Source: Liolophura sinensis (taxonomy: Eukaryota; Mollusca; Polyplacophora; Chitonida; Chitonidae). Taken from it: a stretch of DNA of 64,000 bases. Position 1 is the first letter of the stretch, and every line of letters begins with the position of its first letter. The stretch lies in the NCBI RefSeq assembly GCF_032854445.1, contig NC_088307.1, forward strand, positions 20,534,017 through 20,598,016, written 5' to 3'. Below the pieces are notes generated by a model that made no database searches, was not told where the DNA came from, and saw nothing but the letters and a program-made list of their open reading frames with translations. This document shows, in pieces, positions 47,393-61,408 of this stretch. Both the position numbers and the translations under genes were made by a program.

Positions 47393-47948
47393 GTGTGGTG
47401 TTATCTTGTAAGATAATAACATACACTAGAACATGCAGAATTTTTTCAATTAACTTACTAACCAAAACTATAAAACGAATCAAGCCTTGTTTATCTCCCT
47501 ACGGCACGTTACCTACATTTTTGAAAATTTACTAGCAATTCCAGTGTCAAACTAATCATTCAAACATCACTTCTTACGTCAGTTACATTTCTTTAACTTT
47601 TCTGAAACCACAGGTGGGGTGACCCATGTGGGCAAATGAGGACTGTCTTACATGATAATTTATATATTCATATGAAAAATATCAAGAGATACGCACATTT
47701 TATCCATCTTACTGTCTAATAAGACAATTACATGAATCTTAATTAATGACAGTTTTATATGTGTAGCGTATATTCACTATTCCATAAGGATTTTATCAAT
47801 CTCTTCATTGTTGTTCCGCGTTTATTATAAAGCACGATATGGTTAACAACAAATTTGTGGATACCTACCATAAGAAAACATAAAAATCCCAAAATCTGAT
47901 GAAAGAGCGTGAAAAAATATTTGCAAATATGGTCTTTAATATTTAAAA

Positions 47949-48215
47949 GAGAAAGTTGTAACTTCCTCGCTTGGCGTTCAGCATGAAGGGGATAGTGCAA
48001 CGACTGGTTGACCCATATCAGTATAATGGCTCGGGCGGGGTGCCATACTTGCCTTCGGTAAGCCGTCTCGGTGAAGGAGGACTAGATACAAGAGCGGTGG
48101 AAATCCGTCCTGCAACAAGAAGGCACATTGCATGCACTCGAAGGATTCCTTCGTCGTCACATGACTGAAAAATTGTTAAGTACGACGTTAAACCCGAAGT
48201 CCACTCACTCAATTC
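47949..48215 (+). mobile_element. SINE-B, head missing
   Basis: GAAAGTTGTAACTTCCTCGC to GTTAAACCCGAAGTCCACTC; nearly the body and tail of 5155-5415. Absent from spacers A-B and B-C. Confidence 0.75.
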
Positions 48216-49242
48216 AACAGATATGATTTTCTTCACACCTTCTCATCAATATGGATGTCCTGGTTCGCACCTTTTTAGCTGCGTAATACAAAATGGTCAC
48301 ATTTCCAGCGATTCGGCCAGGATATGATTTAATAAAAAAAAAACAAAGTTTGTTGCAGGTGGCGTGACCAATCGCTAAATTCGGGGGGACACGATTTTAT
48401 TTTCGGGAAATGTGAGAATTTCTTTCTTCGGAAGACAAACATTGCCGAACACAAATCACCGGACTGCTTTGATTTACCGAATTTCAGATCAGTATTACAG
48501 ATTTGCTCTCGTTGGAGTCAGAAGAAACTTCATTTCATCCACTGTATTACAGCACATTCATCTTCACTTCACGAATGTAGGTTCTAAAAATCTAACGATG
48601 GCATCGTTTAAAACCTAATGTTTTACAGTCGATAGTCACAGATTCGTTGGTCATACCGTTAATACCACGCGTCACTGCATGCGATTCAGTTCTGCTCGGT
48701 GGGTCAGCTCATCGTCAGATCAGTTTACCTACATCCGCGCGGCTAATACCTTAGAATCCTGCAATTGCACTGCACAACAACCAGACCCCTTTTAAACCCA
48801 TGCGTTCAAGTTTTCACACGGAAATAAATGACATAAAATACTGCATTTTTCTAGTAAATGTTGGCCCAAACAAACAAACAACTTTTCTCGAGCTCCGTAC
48901 ACACCCAACTCCACCCAACTGTTCGGGTCGGATGCTAACGACTGGAATTGTACTAGTCATTACGTGTATGCGGGCTCAGTCCAAAGTCATACTGCCATCA
49001 GTGACTCGGACCAACTCCGTACAACCAGTTGAGTAACGTCTTAAACTCGGCATATACATGGCAGCTAATGATACAACCCAACTCAACACGACTGTTGCAT
49101 AAGCGCTCGTGTTTACTAAATAACGGCTTTAGTTGGTACGTTTATGCCGGTTCAATCTAATGTGGCATGACTATCAGCCCTCCTGTATGCCAGAGCTGTA
49201 GAATCAGCCCTGGTCGAAATTTTAGGTCTTTCACAGTATATG

Positions 49243-49485
49243 ACCGCCGGGGTTAGCACGCCAGCGCTGCGCATTGGCCCACGAACCTCTCACCAATGCG
49301 GTCGCTGTGAGTTGAAGTTACAGCTTCTTGGCTTCCTCTCCAGCCGTACGTGAGTAAGTCTGCTAGCAACCTGCGGAGGGTCGTAAGTTTCCCCGGTTTC
49401 CTCCCACTATAATGCTAGCCACCGTCGTATAAGTGAAATATGCTTGAGTACGGCGTAAAACCCCAATCAAATACCAGTAGAGCAA
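49243..49485 (+). mobile_element. SINE-A, diverged
   Basis: Counterpart of 14243-14478; ends GTACGGCGTAAAACCCCAAT. Confidence 0.6.
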
Positions 49486-49688
49486 AACATATAGGGCCTA
49501 TGCTCTCCCAAAAAAGTCCGGAAGAAGCATAACAAATACTTAGGCCTCCATGTATAAGGAAAACGGAACACAGTAAACGGTGTTTGTGACAACGACGTGT
49601 ATACCTACAATTTAATGAGGGTTTATTGAGGAAGAAACTGTATAATGACAAGTTAGTCTAATAAATCCTATATAATGATTTATAAATC

Positions 49689-49694
49689 TTTATT
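49689..49694 (-). other. Candidate poly(A) signal of the quinone oxidoreductase gene
   Basis: TTTATT on the + strand (AATAAA on the - strand), about 950 bases past the stop; a second candidate is at 49622-49627. Choice cannot be made from sequence. Confidence 0.3.
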
Positions 49695-50639
49695 ATTATC
49701 AAAACAGCTTGCATGTGCGGAGAACCGCTGTATATCAGCGAGACCTGCTACCTTCAAGAACAGTATATATGGACAGTAAAAAGTACGACCAAAATCAAGC
49801 TCGCTTCCACCAGACAACAGCGGGCAAAATCAACTCATTCAAAGCACATGATTCCTTGAATGATTGAAAACTTGCTGAATAAGGACAATTGAAGAGTTAT
49901 GATTCAAATGGTTATGCTAAAAATAATGATCGTTTCCATCTTATCGAAGTTATCACAGTATATATATGAAGCCCTACGTATGTCTTCGAATATATCAAAT
50001 CTGGTGACAAATCCCCGGATAAAAACAAATGACCTTTTCTACCTCCATGTCAGGGGAGCTACCTGTAGCTTTCCAGTTTACTGATGAAAACAAAATGTAC
50101 ATGCACAATGTGTAGTCATACAAAACAACTTAATGCATTTGTCCTAAAATTCACATAAAAATGAAAAGAAAAAAAAATTTAAAGGCAAATCAAAGTCTTG
50201 AAAACACTGAATTTTCCCAGTAGCAAATCACTTCATGCCCGTACCTTTCAAAGAATAATAAACATCTTTCTGAAAGATAAATATCTGGCCAAATCTGACC
50301 AAATGAGCTTTGCTACCTTCAGAATTTGAAATTTTAGGTCACATACTGTAAAGTAAATGACCAGAATTTCACCCATGACCATAAAGGTGCACACTTTGCC
50401 TGATAATGAGAGGTCTACTGATGTTATGGGACAATTGTTTTGTTGCTTGATCGGCAGGTAGACTGATGTCCTACTGGGAAAATGTCAACTTCAGCTCGAT
50501 CCCCAAGTAATATGCCCTTGTTTTTATAGGAAATTTTAGATCTTTTACCGTAATCATTTAATCAAACACGGTCATGATGTAAACCTTCCATGAAGCACTA
50601 ATGCAGTATGACATCCTCATGACCAGGCTATGTCATGAC

Positions 50640-50801
50640 TCATGATTTTAAAATAATTTTTCCCTTGTGACCGCTGTCTTTCATGATCTCCGTGTGTGAC
50701 TGACTGGCCTGCTCCAGTGGATAGGAGGTCCCGATGTATGGTTTCAGCCACCCCTGCTCCATTCCTGCTCTTAGGGCTCCGTGCATCTGAGCCCAGTCAG
50801 T
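50640..50801 (-). CDS. CRYZ: CRYZ exon 8 and stop
   Basis: 53 codons plus [33 protein letters not shown] and [10 protein letters not shown] match the family C-terminus. Confidence 0.92.
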   Translation of the reverse strand, partial: TDWAQMHGALRAGMEQGWLKPYIGTSYPLEQASQSHTEIMKDSGHKGKIILKS

Positions 50802-53800
50802 CTGACAAGAGGGAAAACAGAATGACACAAGCACTACTGTACAAATCTCATTTTATTTATTTTTCATTTGATCTTGATTAACACCATCATTGCACTTAAG
50901 AATTTCCCACTTACATGATGGAGGTCAGTTTTAAGGTGGAAAATGAAGAGCGTGTGGAAAACCAATCGCATCTGTTAAATTACTGATGAACTTTCTCACG
51001 TGATGTATGGATATGCACACATATTATTGGAGTGTTTTGAGTTAGAACTCTTTTATCGCTAAAGATAAAAAAAAGTCCTGCTGTCTCATGTGACCTGTTA
51101 AAAATGTAAGGCAAGTATTATTGATCACATTTACCATAATCTGGTCATCTGAAAAATAATTCATAAAAAGTTATTGAGAGTAGACTCACGATGGAGATAA
51201 TTAAGGGGTTAATCGTTTGTGAACATGGGAAGTTTTCAAAGGAATTTGTGCCTGATCAGTAGATTTTAAGTTTTCAAAGGAATTTGTGCCTGATCAGTAG
51301 ATTTGAAGTTTTCAAAGGAATTTGTGCCTGATCAGTAGATTTGAAGTTTTCAAAGGAATTTGTGCCTGATCAGTAGATTTGAAGTTTTCAAAGGAATTTG
51401 TGGCTGATCAGTAGATTTGAAGTTTTCAAAGGAATTTGTGCCTGATCAGTAGATTTGAAGTTTTCAAAGGAATTTGTGCCTGATCAGTAGATTTGAAGTT
51501 TTCAAAGGAATTTGTGGCTGATCAGTAGATTTGAAGTTTTCAAAGGAATTTGTGCCTGATCAGTAGATTTGAAGTTTTCAAAGGAATTTGTGGCTGATCA
51601 GTAGATTTGAAGTTTTCAAAGGAATTTGTGGCTGATCAGTAGATTTGAAGTTTTCAAAGGAATTTGTGGCTGATCAGTAGATTTGAAGTTTTCAAAGGAA
51701 TTTGTGCCTGATCAGTAGATTTGAAGTTTTCAAAGGAATTTGTGCCTGATCAGTAGATTTGAAGTTTTCAAAGGAATTTGTGCCTCTGGAAGTGATCGGT
51801 AGATTAATGTCAACAAAGGTTGCATCACATTTTTCACAAGTCACATGATAATACACTAGAACTACTTTTACCTTTAACGACTAAAAAGTTCGAATTCAAA
51901 ACCACCCTATCATTCAAGACAAATGGTGTCCAGCGAAGGTAAAACTGCACAACAGCCACACAAGCCTCATCAACCATTTACTCTCACAAACAGTTACAAA
52001 ACTCAAACGTTTTTGCTCATGGTGTTCAGTATGTGTCCTCTTATAAGAGTCCAGAACCTTCACAAATGTTTTATAATTGATTTCACCATCTTTATACATA
52101 AATCTGAGTATTAATTTTCAGCTCGCTGTTCGTTGTACACTCAAATGACTCATCTCTGGTGGTTACTTGTTACTCTTTTACACATCAATTATATATGGTT
52201 ATGTAGAACTGGGACTATTCTAGCAGTTATAACTGTTATATTAGTCCCAGAGTGGAATGACCACATTATCTCACTGATTCAGGATGAAACATATTGTATA
52301 TCACACACTTACCACGCCACAATATCCCTGTCATATTGCTGTCGTGACGCTGAACCAAAAACATTCACTCACTCACTCACACACTTACCATCACAAGCTT
52401 CAATCAAAACAATGGGATTTATACTTGTACGCTACATAATTAAAAAAAAAAAACAATTGAATTTCATCTGTCTTTAAACAATTGGACTACCCTAATTCCT
52501 CAAAGAGCAACTTTCAGTGAAACTTATGCACATTTTTAAATTTGATTTTGCAGACAAAACACTGGTTACATTGGCCAGTTTCAGGGTTTCACAAAAAGTA
52601 TAATTTTATCAGTCAACAGAGAATAATGCTTGAATAAACACCTTGAAAATATGTGAAAAGGTTGAAGAATTACAGTAGTGTCTTCCTAGCACAACCCCCT
52701 CCAAAATCCCATCCACCCTGTAAATATTCCTATGATACCCTTCCCAAACTACACATATACATTCATCGATGATGTCACACATGGAAGAGTTCACTTACCG
52801 GAGAGGAGGTCATCAACATGACCCCAGTGACAACGCATTCCTTCCCCATGGTGAAACGAGGAGAAATCTGGATGGTGCCACGGCTGCCAATGTTCTGAAA
52901 TCATAAATGTTCACTGTCAACATCTTATTTATTTACTTATTTATTTGATTGTTGTTTTATGCCGTACTCAAGAGTATTTCACATATGTTACCGCCGCCAG
53001 CTTTATGGTGGAAGGAGTCTGAGCAGAGCTGACCATCTGCAGGTCCCTGCAGACCTTCCCAACAGAACAGCTTTAAACAGCTTTGGAGATCTACTTTCGA
53101 TTTCGACAGGACTGTTTGCTTTAAATCTGGCATATAGGCTATAGCTTTCAGAAATTTAGGTGTACACACAAATCGTCATGCGTATTCAGTATGCTCTGTT
53201 TTAATTTTAGACGTGTATGATCAAATTTTTGAGTGCATTTATGCCTGCACGCCCCTGTAGCATTGGGTCAAGGTCAAATGGCATACCCCCGTATGATAAC
53301 TTCCACAATCTTTATTTTCACCATTTTGGTGACTAACAAAGCCCTTGATTGCCATAAGGTAGGCCTTCATATTATGAGGAGCTGTGAAATACATGAACGT
53401 AGGCTACCTTACATGGTGTAAATCTTTTCACTAACAAAAAGATTTGTTCACGTGTTCGGTATGTGAACATCTATATACCATCACGATCCTCAAAATAGCG
53501 CAAGTAAATTCAATAACCTTTCGTGATATGAAACTAAACGAATAATAAATGAAGGCACAACTCATAACATAATTAAAATTTTTATTCAATGCATAATCAT
53601 AGCATATAAATCCCCAAAAAACGATGAAGAAAACATCGTGAAAGGAAGTTAATATTTGACCATAACACAAGCTCTATTTCATTAAGCCCACTGACATGTC
53701 GTACTTGTGTGAGACTACTTCCGCAATTTCTTCACACTTTTTCATGTCTCTATAATGGGCCTCTGGCGATTCTCACCAATAGACCCATAAATATGGAACC

Positions 53801-56800
53801 AAAATTAAGTCTACATGTATGAGGGTTAAAGATGCTAAGCAAAAAAAACTTTCTTAAATCCTGTGCTGTCCTTGATCAGGTCCAGGTATATCCTGTTCAG
53901 TACTTACCATGATCCTGCCCCCTGGCCTTGATCAGGCTGTAGTTACCACAATCCTGCACCTGGCACTGATCAGGTTACACTCACCATAATCCTGCAGCTT
54001 GCGTTGATCAGGTTATACTTATCACAATCTGGCCCCCAGCCTTGATCAGGTTGTACTCACCACAATCCTGCACCTGGCGTTGATCAGGTTGTAGTTACCA
54101 CAATTCTATTCCTGGCCTTGATCAGGATGAACTTACCGCAATCCTGCACCTGGCGTTGATCAGGTTACACTCACCACAATCCTGCACTTGGCGTTGATCA
54201 GGTTATACTTACCACAATCTGGCCCCCTGCCTTGATCATGTAATTACCACAATCCTGCCCCTGGTCTTGATCAGGTTGCATTTACCACAATCCTGTACCC
54301 AGCCTTCATCAGGTTATACTCACCACGATCCTGCCCCTGGTCTTGATCAGGTTGTACTTCCCACAATCCTGTACCCAGCCTTCATCAGGTTATACTCACC
54401 ACGATCCTGCCCCTAGCCTTCATCAGGTTATACTCACCACGATCCTGCCCCTAGCCTTGATCAGGTTATACTCACCACAATCCTGTACCCAGCCTTAATC
54501 AGGTTATACTCACCACGATCCTGCCCCTAGCCTTCATCAGGTTATACTCACCACAATCCTGTACCCAGCCTTAATCAGGTTATACTCACCACGATCCTGC
54601 CCCTGGTCTTTATCAGGTTGAGGTCATTCTCCAGGTTTACATTTGCTAACATCTCCAGGATAATGTCTGGACCTTGACCATTGGTCGCATCCTGAAACAT
54701 CATTCAAAAACAAACTATTATAATTGTTGTCAAGAACTGTATTCAATCCAATGCACACTTATCTGCCAGTTTTTGCTTCCTTTTGAAATTGGAAAATGGC
54801 CAGAAAACAAATCTGTGGTATGTTAGACAGACCAGTGAAGGAGTGAGTGCTTAAAGTTTAAGGTCATACTTAACAAGTTTTGAGTCATATGATGATGAAG
54901 GAGTCTTTAGAGTGCACTTAATGTGCCTCCCTGTTGCAGGGCGGATTTCCCCCGCTTTTTTTACCCAGTGCTGTTTCACTGAGACGGCTTACTGAAGGCA
55001 CGTAAGCCATCCCATCCAGCTATTATACTGATGCAGGTCCACTATCCCCTGAATGATGCACGACAAGCGAGGAAGCTACAACTTCCTCATTTAAGGTATG
55101 ACCCGATCCAGGATTGACCCTGGATCTACTGCTTCCGAAGCAGACCCTCTACCAACTGAGCCAATGGGGCCAGTAGACAGACCAGTGTTGTTTTAAAAGT
55201 GAAAGAGTACAACTGAGAGAGTTTTAGAGAAATACTACTGAAAACTGGAGCAACCCTTGATGGAATATTCTTCAATACATAAAACATACACGTAGTCTAA
55301 TGAATGAATCTAAGGTGAGTTTGGATGTGGAAAATCACTTAGATAAATACCATGTTTGTACATGACTATTCGTGTTTAAGAGTCAATACCGATTGGTTAA
55401 AAATTTTAATTTATTTCTGACACTCAAGGATTTTTCCATTTTATGACGTCAGCCAGGTTTATGGGTGGAGAAAACTGGACTGCCTGGAATAAACCACTGC
55501 CCTCTGGTAGGTACCTGAGAGACCTCCTGAATGAAAGCTGTAGCGGAAACGACAGATCAACAACACAACACAAGCAATGAGTGGACACCCAATTTGTTAA
55601 AGATGCCAAACTCCTGCACGGAATTCAGACTCATCTGCTTCCTAATACTATGGAAAACAAGGAAAAGGAAAAGAGAGACAAAAAACAGTCAAGCACAATC
55701 AACTTGTTGTGGTTAGCTTACCGTTATCTTTGACAGGTAGCCCTTCTCCCTGTGGTTAAAAGCCTTGTGTGCTCCATTCTTGAGGACAAGCTCTATACCT
55801 TCTGTTGTCCCTGCAGTGCCAAGAACGGTGAAGCCCAGAGCCCGGGCGATCTGACAGGCAGCTATGCCAACCTGTAAGACACACAACACAGGGAAGATGA
55901 AGATAACAAAAAAAGTGATAGATAACATTAAGTAATTTATTAACCTCTTTGCATCTTGGTAAGACGTTCATTTCAGAATTATTTCGTGCAGGCTGTAGAC
56001 AAAAAATGGGACTTTCTGTGAAGCTCTGAAATCAGAAAACCATCCAATGTAGTCTAGTGCCATAAATCAAATATAACAGGCATAAAGCACACCTAAAGTT
56101 GCCCTTTAATATGCAAATACACGCAGGTTGAGGAAACAGGGTGAAAAATATAAAATATATCAACTCTATTTTCACTGGTCTTAAAAAACTATTTCAGTGT
56201 TGGAATTTTAAAGAAGATGTAGAATTACTTAGTTATTGTTGAGAGATCTACTCAAGAAAGCACGCATTCTTGACATATTGCTGTTGCAAATACATGTGAT
56301 ATCCACTGTCTAAACTGAACCATTAGAATAACGTTTATGGGCTATCCAAAATGATAAACTGTTTTTAAAAGTGGTTTGTAAAACTTTCAATGTCCAACAC
56401 GAACATTTCTTCAAACAACAGTCCAAAACTCAAAATTCATCTGTAAACTCAACATAGTAAAATCATGTACTTTGACTCCAATACAATGAAGTCCACAGAA
56501 TTCTTTCTTGGCCAACTGACAGATAAGGGTTAAACTTGTAGTCCCCTCCAATATCACTGTACAAGGGGAGATAACAATTGGTGACACCAGTAATTTACAG
56601 TAAAAGATGTGCACACTTCAGAGGGTTACTGTTATTCACCTTTCACTTTCACCTTAAACTCATTCAACCAGCAACTAGCTTTCTTTTTGTTTATTTATTT
56701 ATTTTATTTCTGGTGTTTCACACCGTACTCAAGAATATTTTACTTACACATGTATACAAAAGTGACCACAATATGGCTGGAAAAAAAACCCACTTGAGTC

Positions 56801-59800
56801 TAACGCTGTACACTAGAAACAATGGTTTTCATTTATTCTTATTTATGACGTGGTGAATGAAGTGCATTAGGAACTTTAGGCCAAAACTAGAGGAGAGTTT
56901 AAAACTGTTAACACCTGGGATATGAGCAGTTAAGGTTATTAACAAGAAGCTCCACTCGAGTGTCTGGGTAAAAATAAAAAAATTAAAAATCTGCTGCAAC
57001 CAGTCAAAATGAAGTCTTTCCTGTTCTTTTTTTAATGTGGTCTTTCAACTGACAAAACAATAGTTAATACTCAGTTTACTGCATTAGAATGGTATTTAAG
57101 TTTTACAACATTACAATGCAACTGGTGTTCCAACCTTTTACGAGATATGAAAACTAAATAGCGCTAACATATATGGGTTTTTACAGGACTTGCTTGACCA
57201 AGCCAATCCTTTGAGGATAATATCAAATACACTATTACAGAGCGACTACACAGCCTATGACGAAGATTCGCACAGAAAAGTCTGCTCAATCGTAAGCTCT
57301 ATCGAAAATTATGATTAAAACACCTGCTTGTGATTGGATGACCTGGATCACGACGGCTCATTCTGCTAAGCCTCAATGGATGTGAATACGGTGAATTCAG
57401 AATTACATGTACATGTAACTAGGCCAGAATCTGAAAAATTCAGGTATAGTCTCTTTCAACTACGCTGCTATACATATGTGCATATTACCCACAAATTCAA
57501 ACTCACCCCTCCACTAGCTCCATGAATCAAAACTGTTTCCCCGGGCTTGCCGTTGGCCCTGAAACAGAACAACTGTTCACAGATTTCTTGCCTCAAGTTG
57601 CCTCTGTATGGCCAGGGGCCAGTTTCATGAAGCTCACTTAGCGTTAAGTTGCCCTTAACTAAGTTCACTTTATCTGTCTACAACATATGTTGTCATAGTG
57701 GTTAAGGGTTTACTTAGCTAAGTGAGCTTCACGAAACCAGCCCTAGTGCCATATTTAGCAAAGACTCAAACTTTGCAGGTTATATTGTGTCTGCACAAAG
57801 ACATTTTCTGAAAGAGCTACAAAATCAATTCTGATTACCTGGTGTGAGATTTGCAAGTCCAAGCTGAATTTTAGGTATGGTACATTTATTCAAGTTTGAG
57901 CAAGGGTGCCAGATGTATCCCAGGAAACCCTATCTGCACTGTCAGCCAATCAGTGTTGACTCTCTATTCCTTTAAATGTAACTCAAAATGATGCTTTCTG
58001 GGAGTTTTTAATTATGTGAATGAAAGAAATTTGTATGAAACCTTAACTATTATTGGTAAACCATTATATGTTTGTTCAATTTATTTTTAGCTTTAATAAA
58101 GCTTGTTTTCCAGCATTGAAATGGCTCTAGATAGATGGGCCTGATAGCTGTAATATTTCTGGTGTGGCATTAAGCCATAATTATCATTCATTCTGAAAAC
58201 TTTCCAAATATACCCTAAATGACCTAAAATTTTGTCTATGATTGAGGGGCTGCTTTCTCCTGTCTCCAGATCTTTTCTTAAGCAAGTCCTTACTTGACTT
58301 TGTGGAAAATATTATCAAAAGGTATTAAATAGGTAAGAAAAGGTATTAAATAGGTAAAAAAAAAAAAATACAAAAAAAAAACTAATAAATACAATCCATG
58401 GGTTCACAATGAAAGGAAATCAATTTGATGACAAAAGGTTAGATTCCCTTTCATTCCATCTGGTTTTTGTTCATGTCGTTTTCTTGTGGAGTCCTTTAAA
58501 AGGACATGACGCAACACTGTATAGATCACTGCAGCCTACCTGAGAATGAGGGACCTGTAGGCAGTGTAATACGGTACCCCGATCCCCGCCCCCTGCTCAA
58601 AGCTCAGAGACTTGTGGAGGTGAGCCACATAGGGCTCTTCCACCACAGCGTACTCAGCGTACGCACCCGTCACTGTCCTCACGCTGTATACACGGTCACC
58701 TGGCTGAAATGAAAACGGGACCAGATCATTTACATGGGGTGACCACCAAATAAATCGGCCACGGCCGCCAGAAAGTAGTTTGCTGGGAAAACTTGTAAGA
58801 GTACTTGTCCAGGACAGGCCACATCAAAGCAAAATATGAACACTGACATTTGCGTATTAACCTTCTATACAGAATGAAAACCTTTGTATTTTTGATCTAT
58901 TAGGCATCTGATGCCTCCAAACCTCTCTCCCCTACCCTTTCCAACTTCAATATACATCAATGTATAGCTTACAGTTGTACAAGCATGCACAGCTAATGTG
59001 GGGCTAACGTAAATGACCTAAAGTTTCGCCCTGGGATTCGGTAAGTGTATCCCAGGATTGATTACGTTGACTGTGGTTGTAACTGACTGAGCAGCGTGGG
59101 AAAGCATCAGGGGTGGTCAGGGGATTACAATGACAGTTCAAGAATGTAATAAACAAGCTCATGCTTCAGGGAGCAGTTAGTCTATGCTCCTACCACCAAC
59201 AGTTCCCACTTCACTGAGTAGTTAGTCTATGCTCCTACCACCAACAGTTCCCGCTTCACTGAGTAGTTAGTCTATGCTCCTACCACCAACAGTTCCCACT
59301 TCACTGAGTAGTTAGTCTATGCTCCTGCCACCAACAGTTCCCACTTCACTGAGTAGTTAGTCTATGCTCCTACCACCAACAGTTCCCGCTTCACTGAGCA
59401 GTTAGTCTATGCTCCTACCACCAACAGTTCCCACTTCACTGAGTAGTTAGTCTATGCTCCTACCACCAACAGTTCCCGCTTCACTGAGCAGTTAGTCTAT
59501 GCTCCTACCACCAACAGTTCCCACTTCACTGAGCAGTTAGTCTATGCTCCTACCAACAACAGTTCCCGCTCCACTGAGCAGTTAGTCTATGCTCCTACCA
59601 CCAACAGTTCCCGCTTCACTGAGCAGTTAGTCTATGTTCCTACCACCAACAGTTCCCGCTTCACTGAGCAGTTAGTCTATGCTCCTACCACCAACAGATT
59701 ATGTTTTCCTCAGTTTTGATAATAATAATTTTAGTACATGCACTTCGCCACAGGTTGATTATTTTATTATCGTTATTTTGTGATAAACGGGAATTTGGGA

Positions 59801-61347
59801 GAAAACTGCAAATCCATGCTTGCGAAGTAGGTCTACCAGCAGACAAGATGAAGATGCCAAAGATGCCAGACACCAACACACGTGTTTGCACCGCTGCTGC
59901 TAAACATTTCTTGTTAATTCTGGCATAATTTGAAAGACTGTCAACTTTCGCCCATATTTCATGAATACTAAATTTACTTAATGTTTAATCAAGTCCCCTC
60001 CGATGAAATTTTAGTCATACAGATTGGTTTTGTCCACAAGCTACTTACAATCACAGGACTCAAAATTTCCACGTGTCTACCCATCGATCACATGATTTTT
60101 TCTGGCCAAAGGCAAAACAATAATCTTATCTGTTGCTAGCAACACGTAAATCGTGTCTGGGAAAAACTGTACTCAGGAAATCATAGAACATTTTGTTTAT
60201 AAAGCCAATGACGGTGTTGTGCATTCTCCTAATGTGATAGCAACACAAACAAATCTTGCCTCTCGACATGCCGGACTCTCACACACAGTGCATGGTAGTT
60301 TTCGAGACCTCTTGTGGAGTATGTTTTCTGTGTTTAATGGAGGTTCCCGATATAAAAGCAATGGAAAAAGAACTTTTCTGCATTAGAAGGAAAGTTCCAA
60401 GTGTAAAGAAACAAACTGTGCATGTAGACCGACATACTAAATTGGAATTATATAGACGTGGGAAGCTGATGACAGACATTTTTCTGTCAGATAACGGTGT
60501 GAGGTGACCTCCAAATAGGCCTAACCCGAATAATCGGTTCGTCAGCAGTGTATATCGTGCATGTACATGTAGGCCTACCAGTCCGGAGATCTGCACACCT
60601 TACTGCCAGTGACTTGACCCCATGTGGCGAGGATTAGCAACCAGAGCTGTTAAGTGGCATGCAGGGTAATTAAACGGGCGGGAGGGAGGCTAATCACTCT
60701 TTTTTCATCTTGCTGCCAACTCCGATCGTGCAAAAGCGATCAACAGAGACTCACATGCAAAACTTCAAGTAATTTACCGCTAAATCCAATGGCAGTGGAA
60801 GTTTTATGACCTTAAATGACCTAAAAATTTAAAAAAATGACTAACTGTCTCAGTTCTCCTGATTCTGAGAATTCTATCGACTTTAAAAAGGTGTTTTAAA
60901 CTTTCTTCTAAAGTTAGGATGATACCCTACTCAAAAAATATAAGAATTTAGCACCAAAAATAATACTTCATGACACTTATTTACCTCTACAATGCACTTT
61001 TGCAGGGAAAATTTTAGGTTATTTGCAGTAAATGGTTTAGTGGTTTTTTAGAGTGGTGTTAATGGTCTCAAGAAAACAGTGTACAATATGAGGACTGACC
61101 TTGAAATGTGTGACAGCTTTCCCGACCTTCTCCACAACCCCAGCAGAATCCATGCCCGGGGTGAAGGGCAGAGCGGGGCGGATGTTGTGGGTTCCAGAAC
61201 GGATGTAAGTGTCAACGGGATTGATACCTGAGGCGTGGACTCTTACCAAAATCTGTGCAGGACAAACGTGGATAGGCCAAATGAATGATCTCCCTACCAT
61301 TTCTTATAATTCTTCAACCTTTTGCAATTTGGAAGATATTTATTCAA

Positions 61348-61408
<61 letters not shown>

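Larger units (their letters stand above)
44898..50639 (+). other. Region between copy C and the 3' end of the quinone oxidoreductase gene
   Basis: 44898-45305 and about 47270-49560 are diverged copies of the spacer that follows copies A and B, with deletions and a SINE-B insertion. Between them lie about 2 kb (45306-47270) not found in the other spacers, holding a full SINE-A, an orphan coding-like piece on the - strand and AT-rich sequence with a repeated AAGAAGAGGCCATTT near 46380-46420. From about 49560 the array similarity ends, before the promoter and exon 1 part. Confidence 0.65.

Noticed and set aside
51225-51808. CRISPR-like regular repeats
   Set aside because: No unique spacers between units; it is a plain head-to-tail minisatellite in animal DNA.
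60256-60507. + strand 83-codon ORF in CRYZ intron 2
   Set aside because: Composition is somewhat protein-like but there is no domain, poly(A) signal or splice context to support a nested gene.
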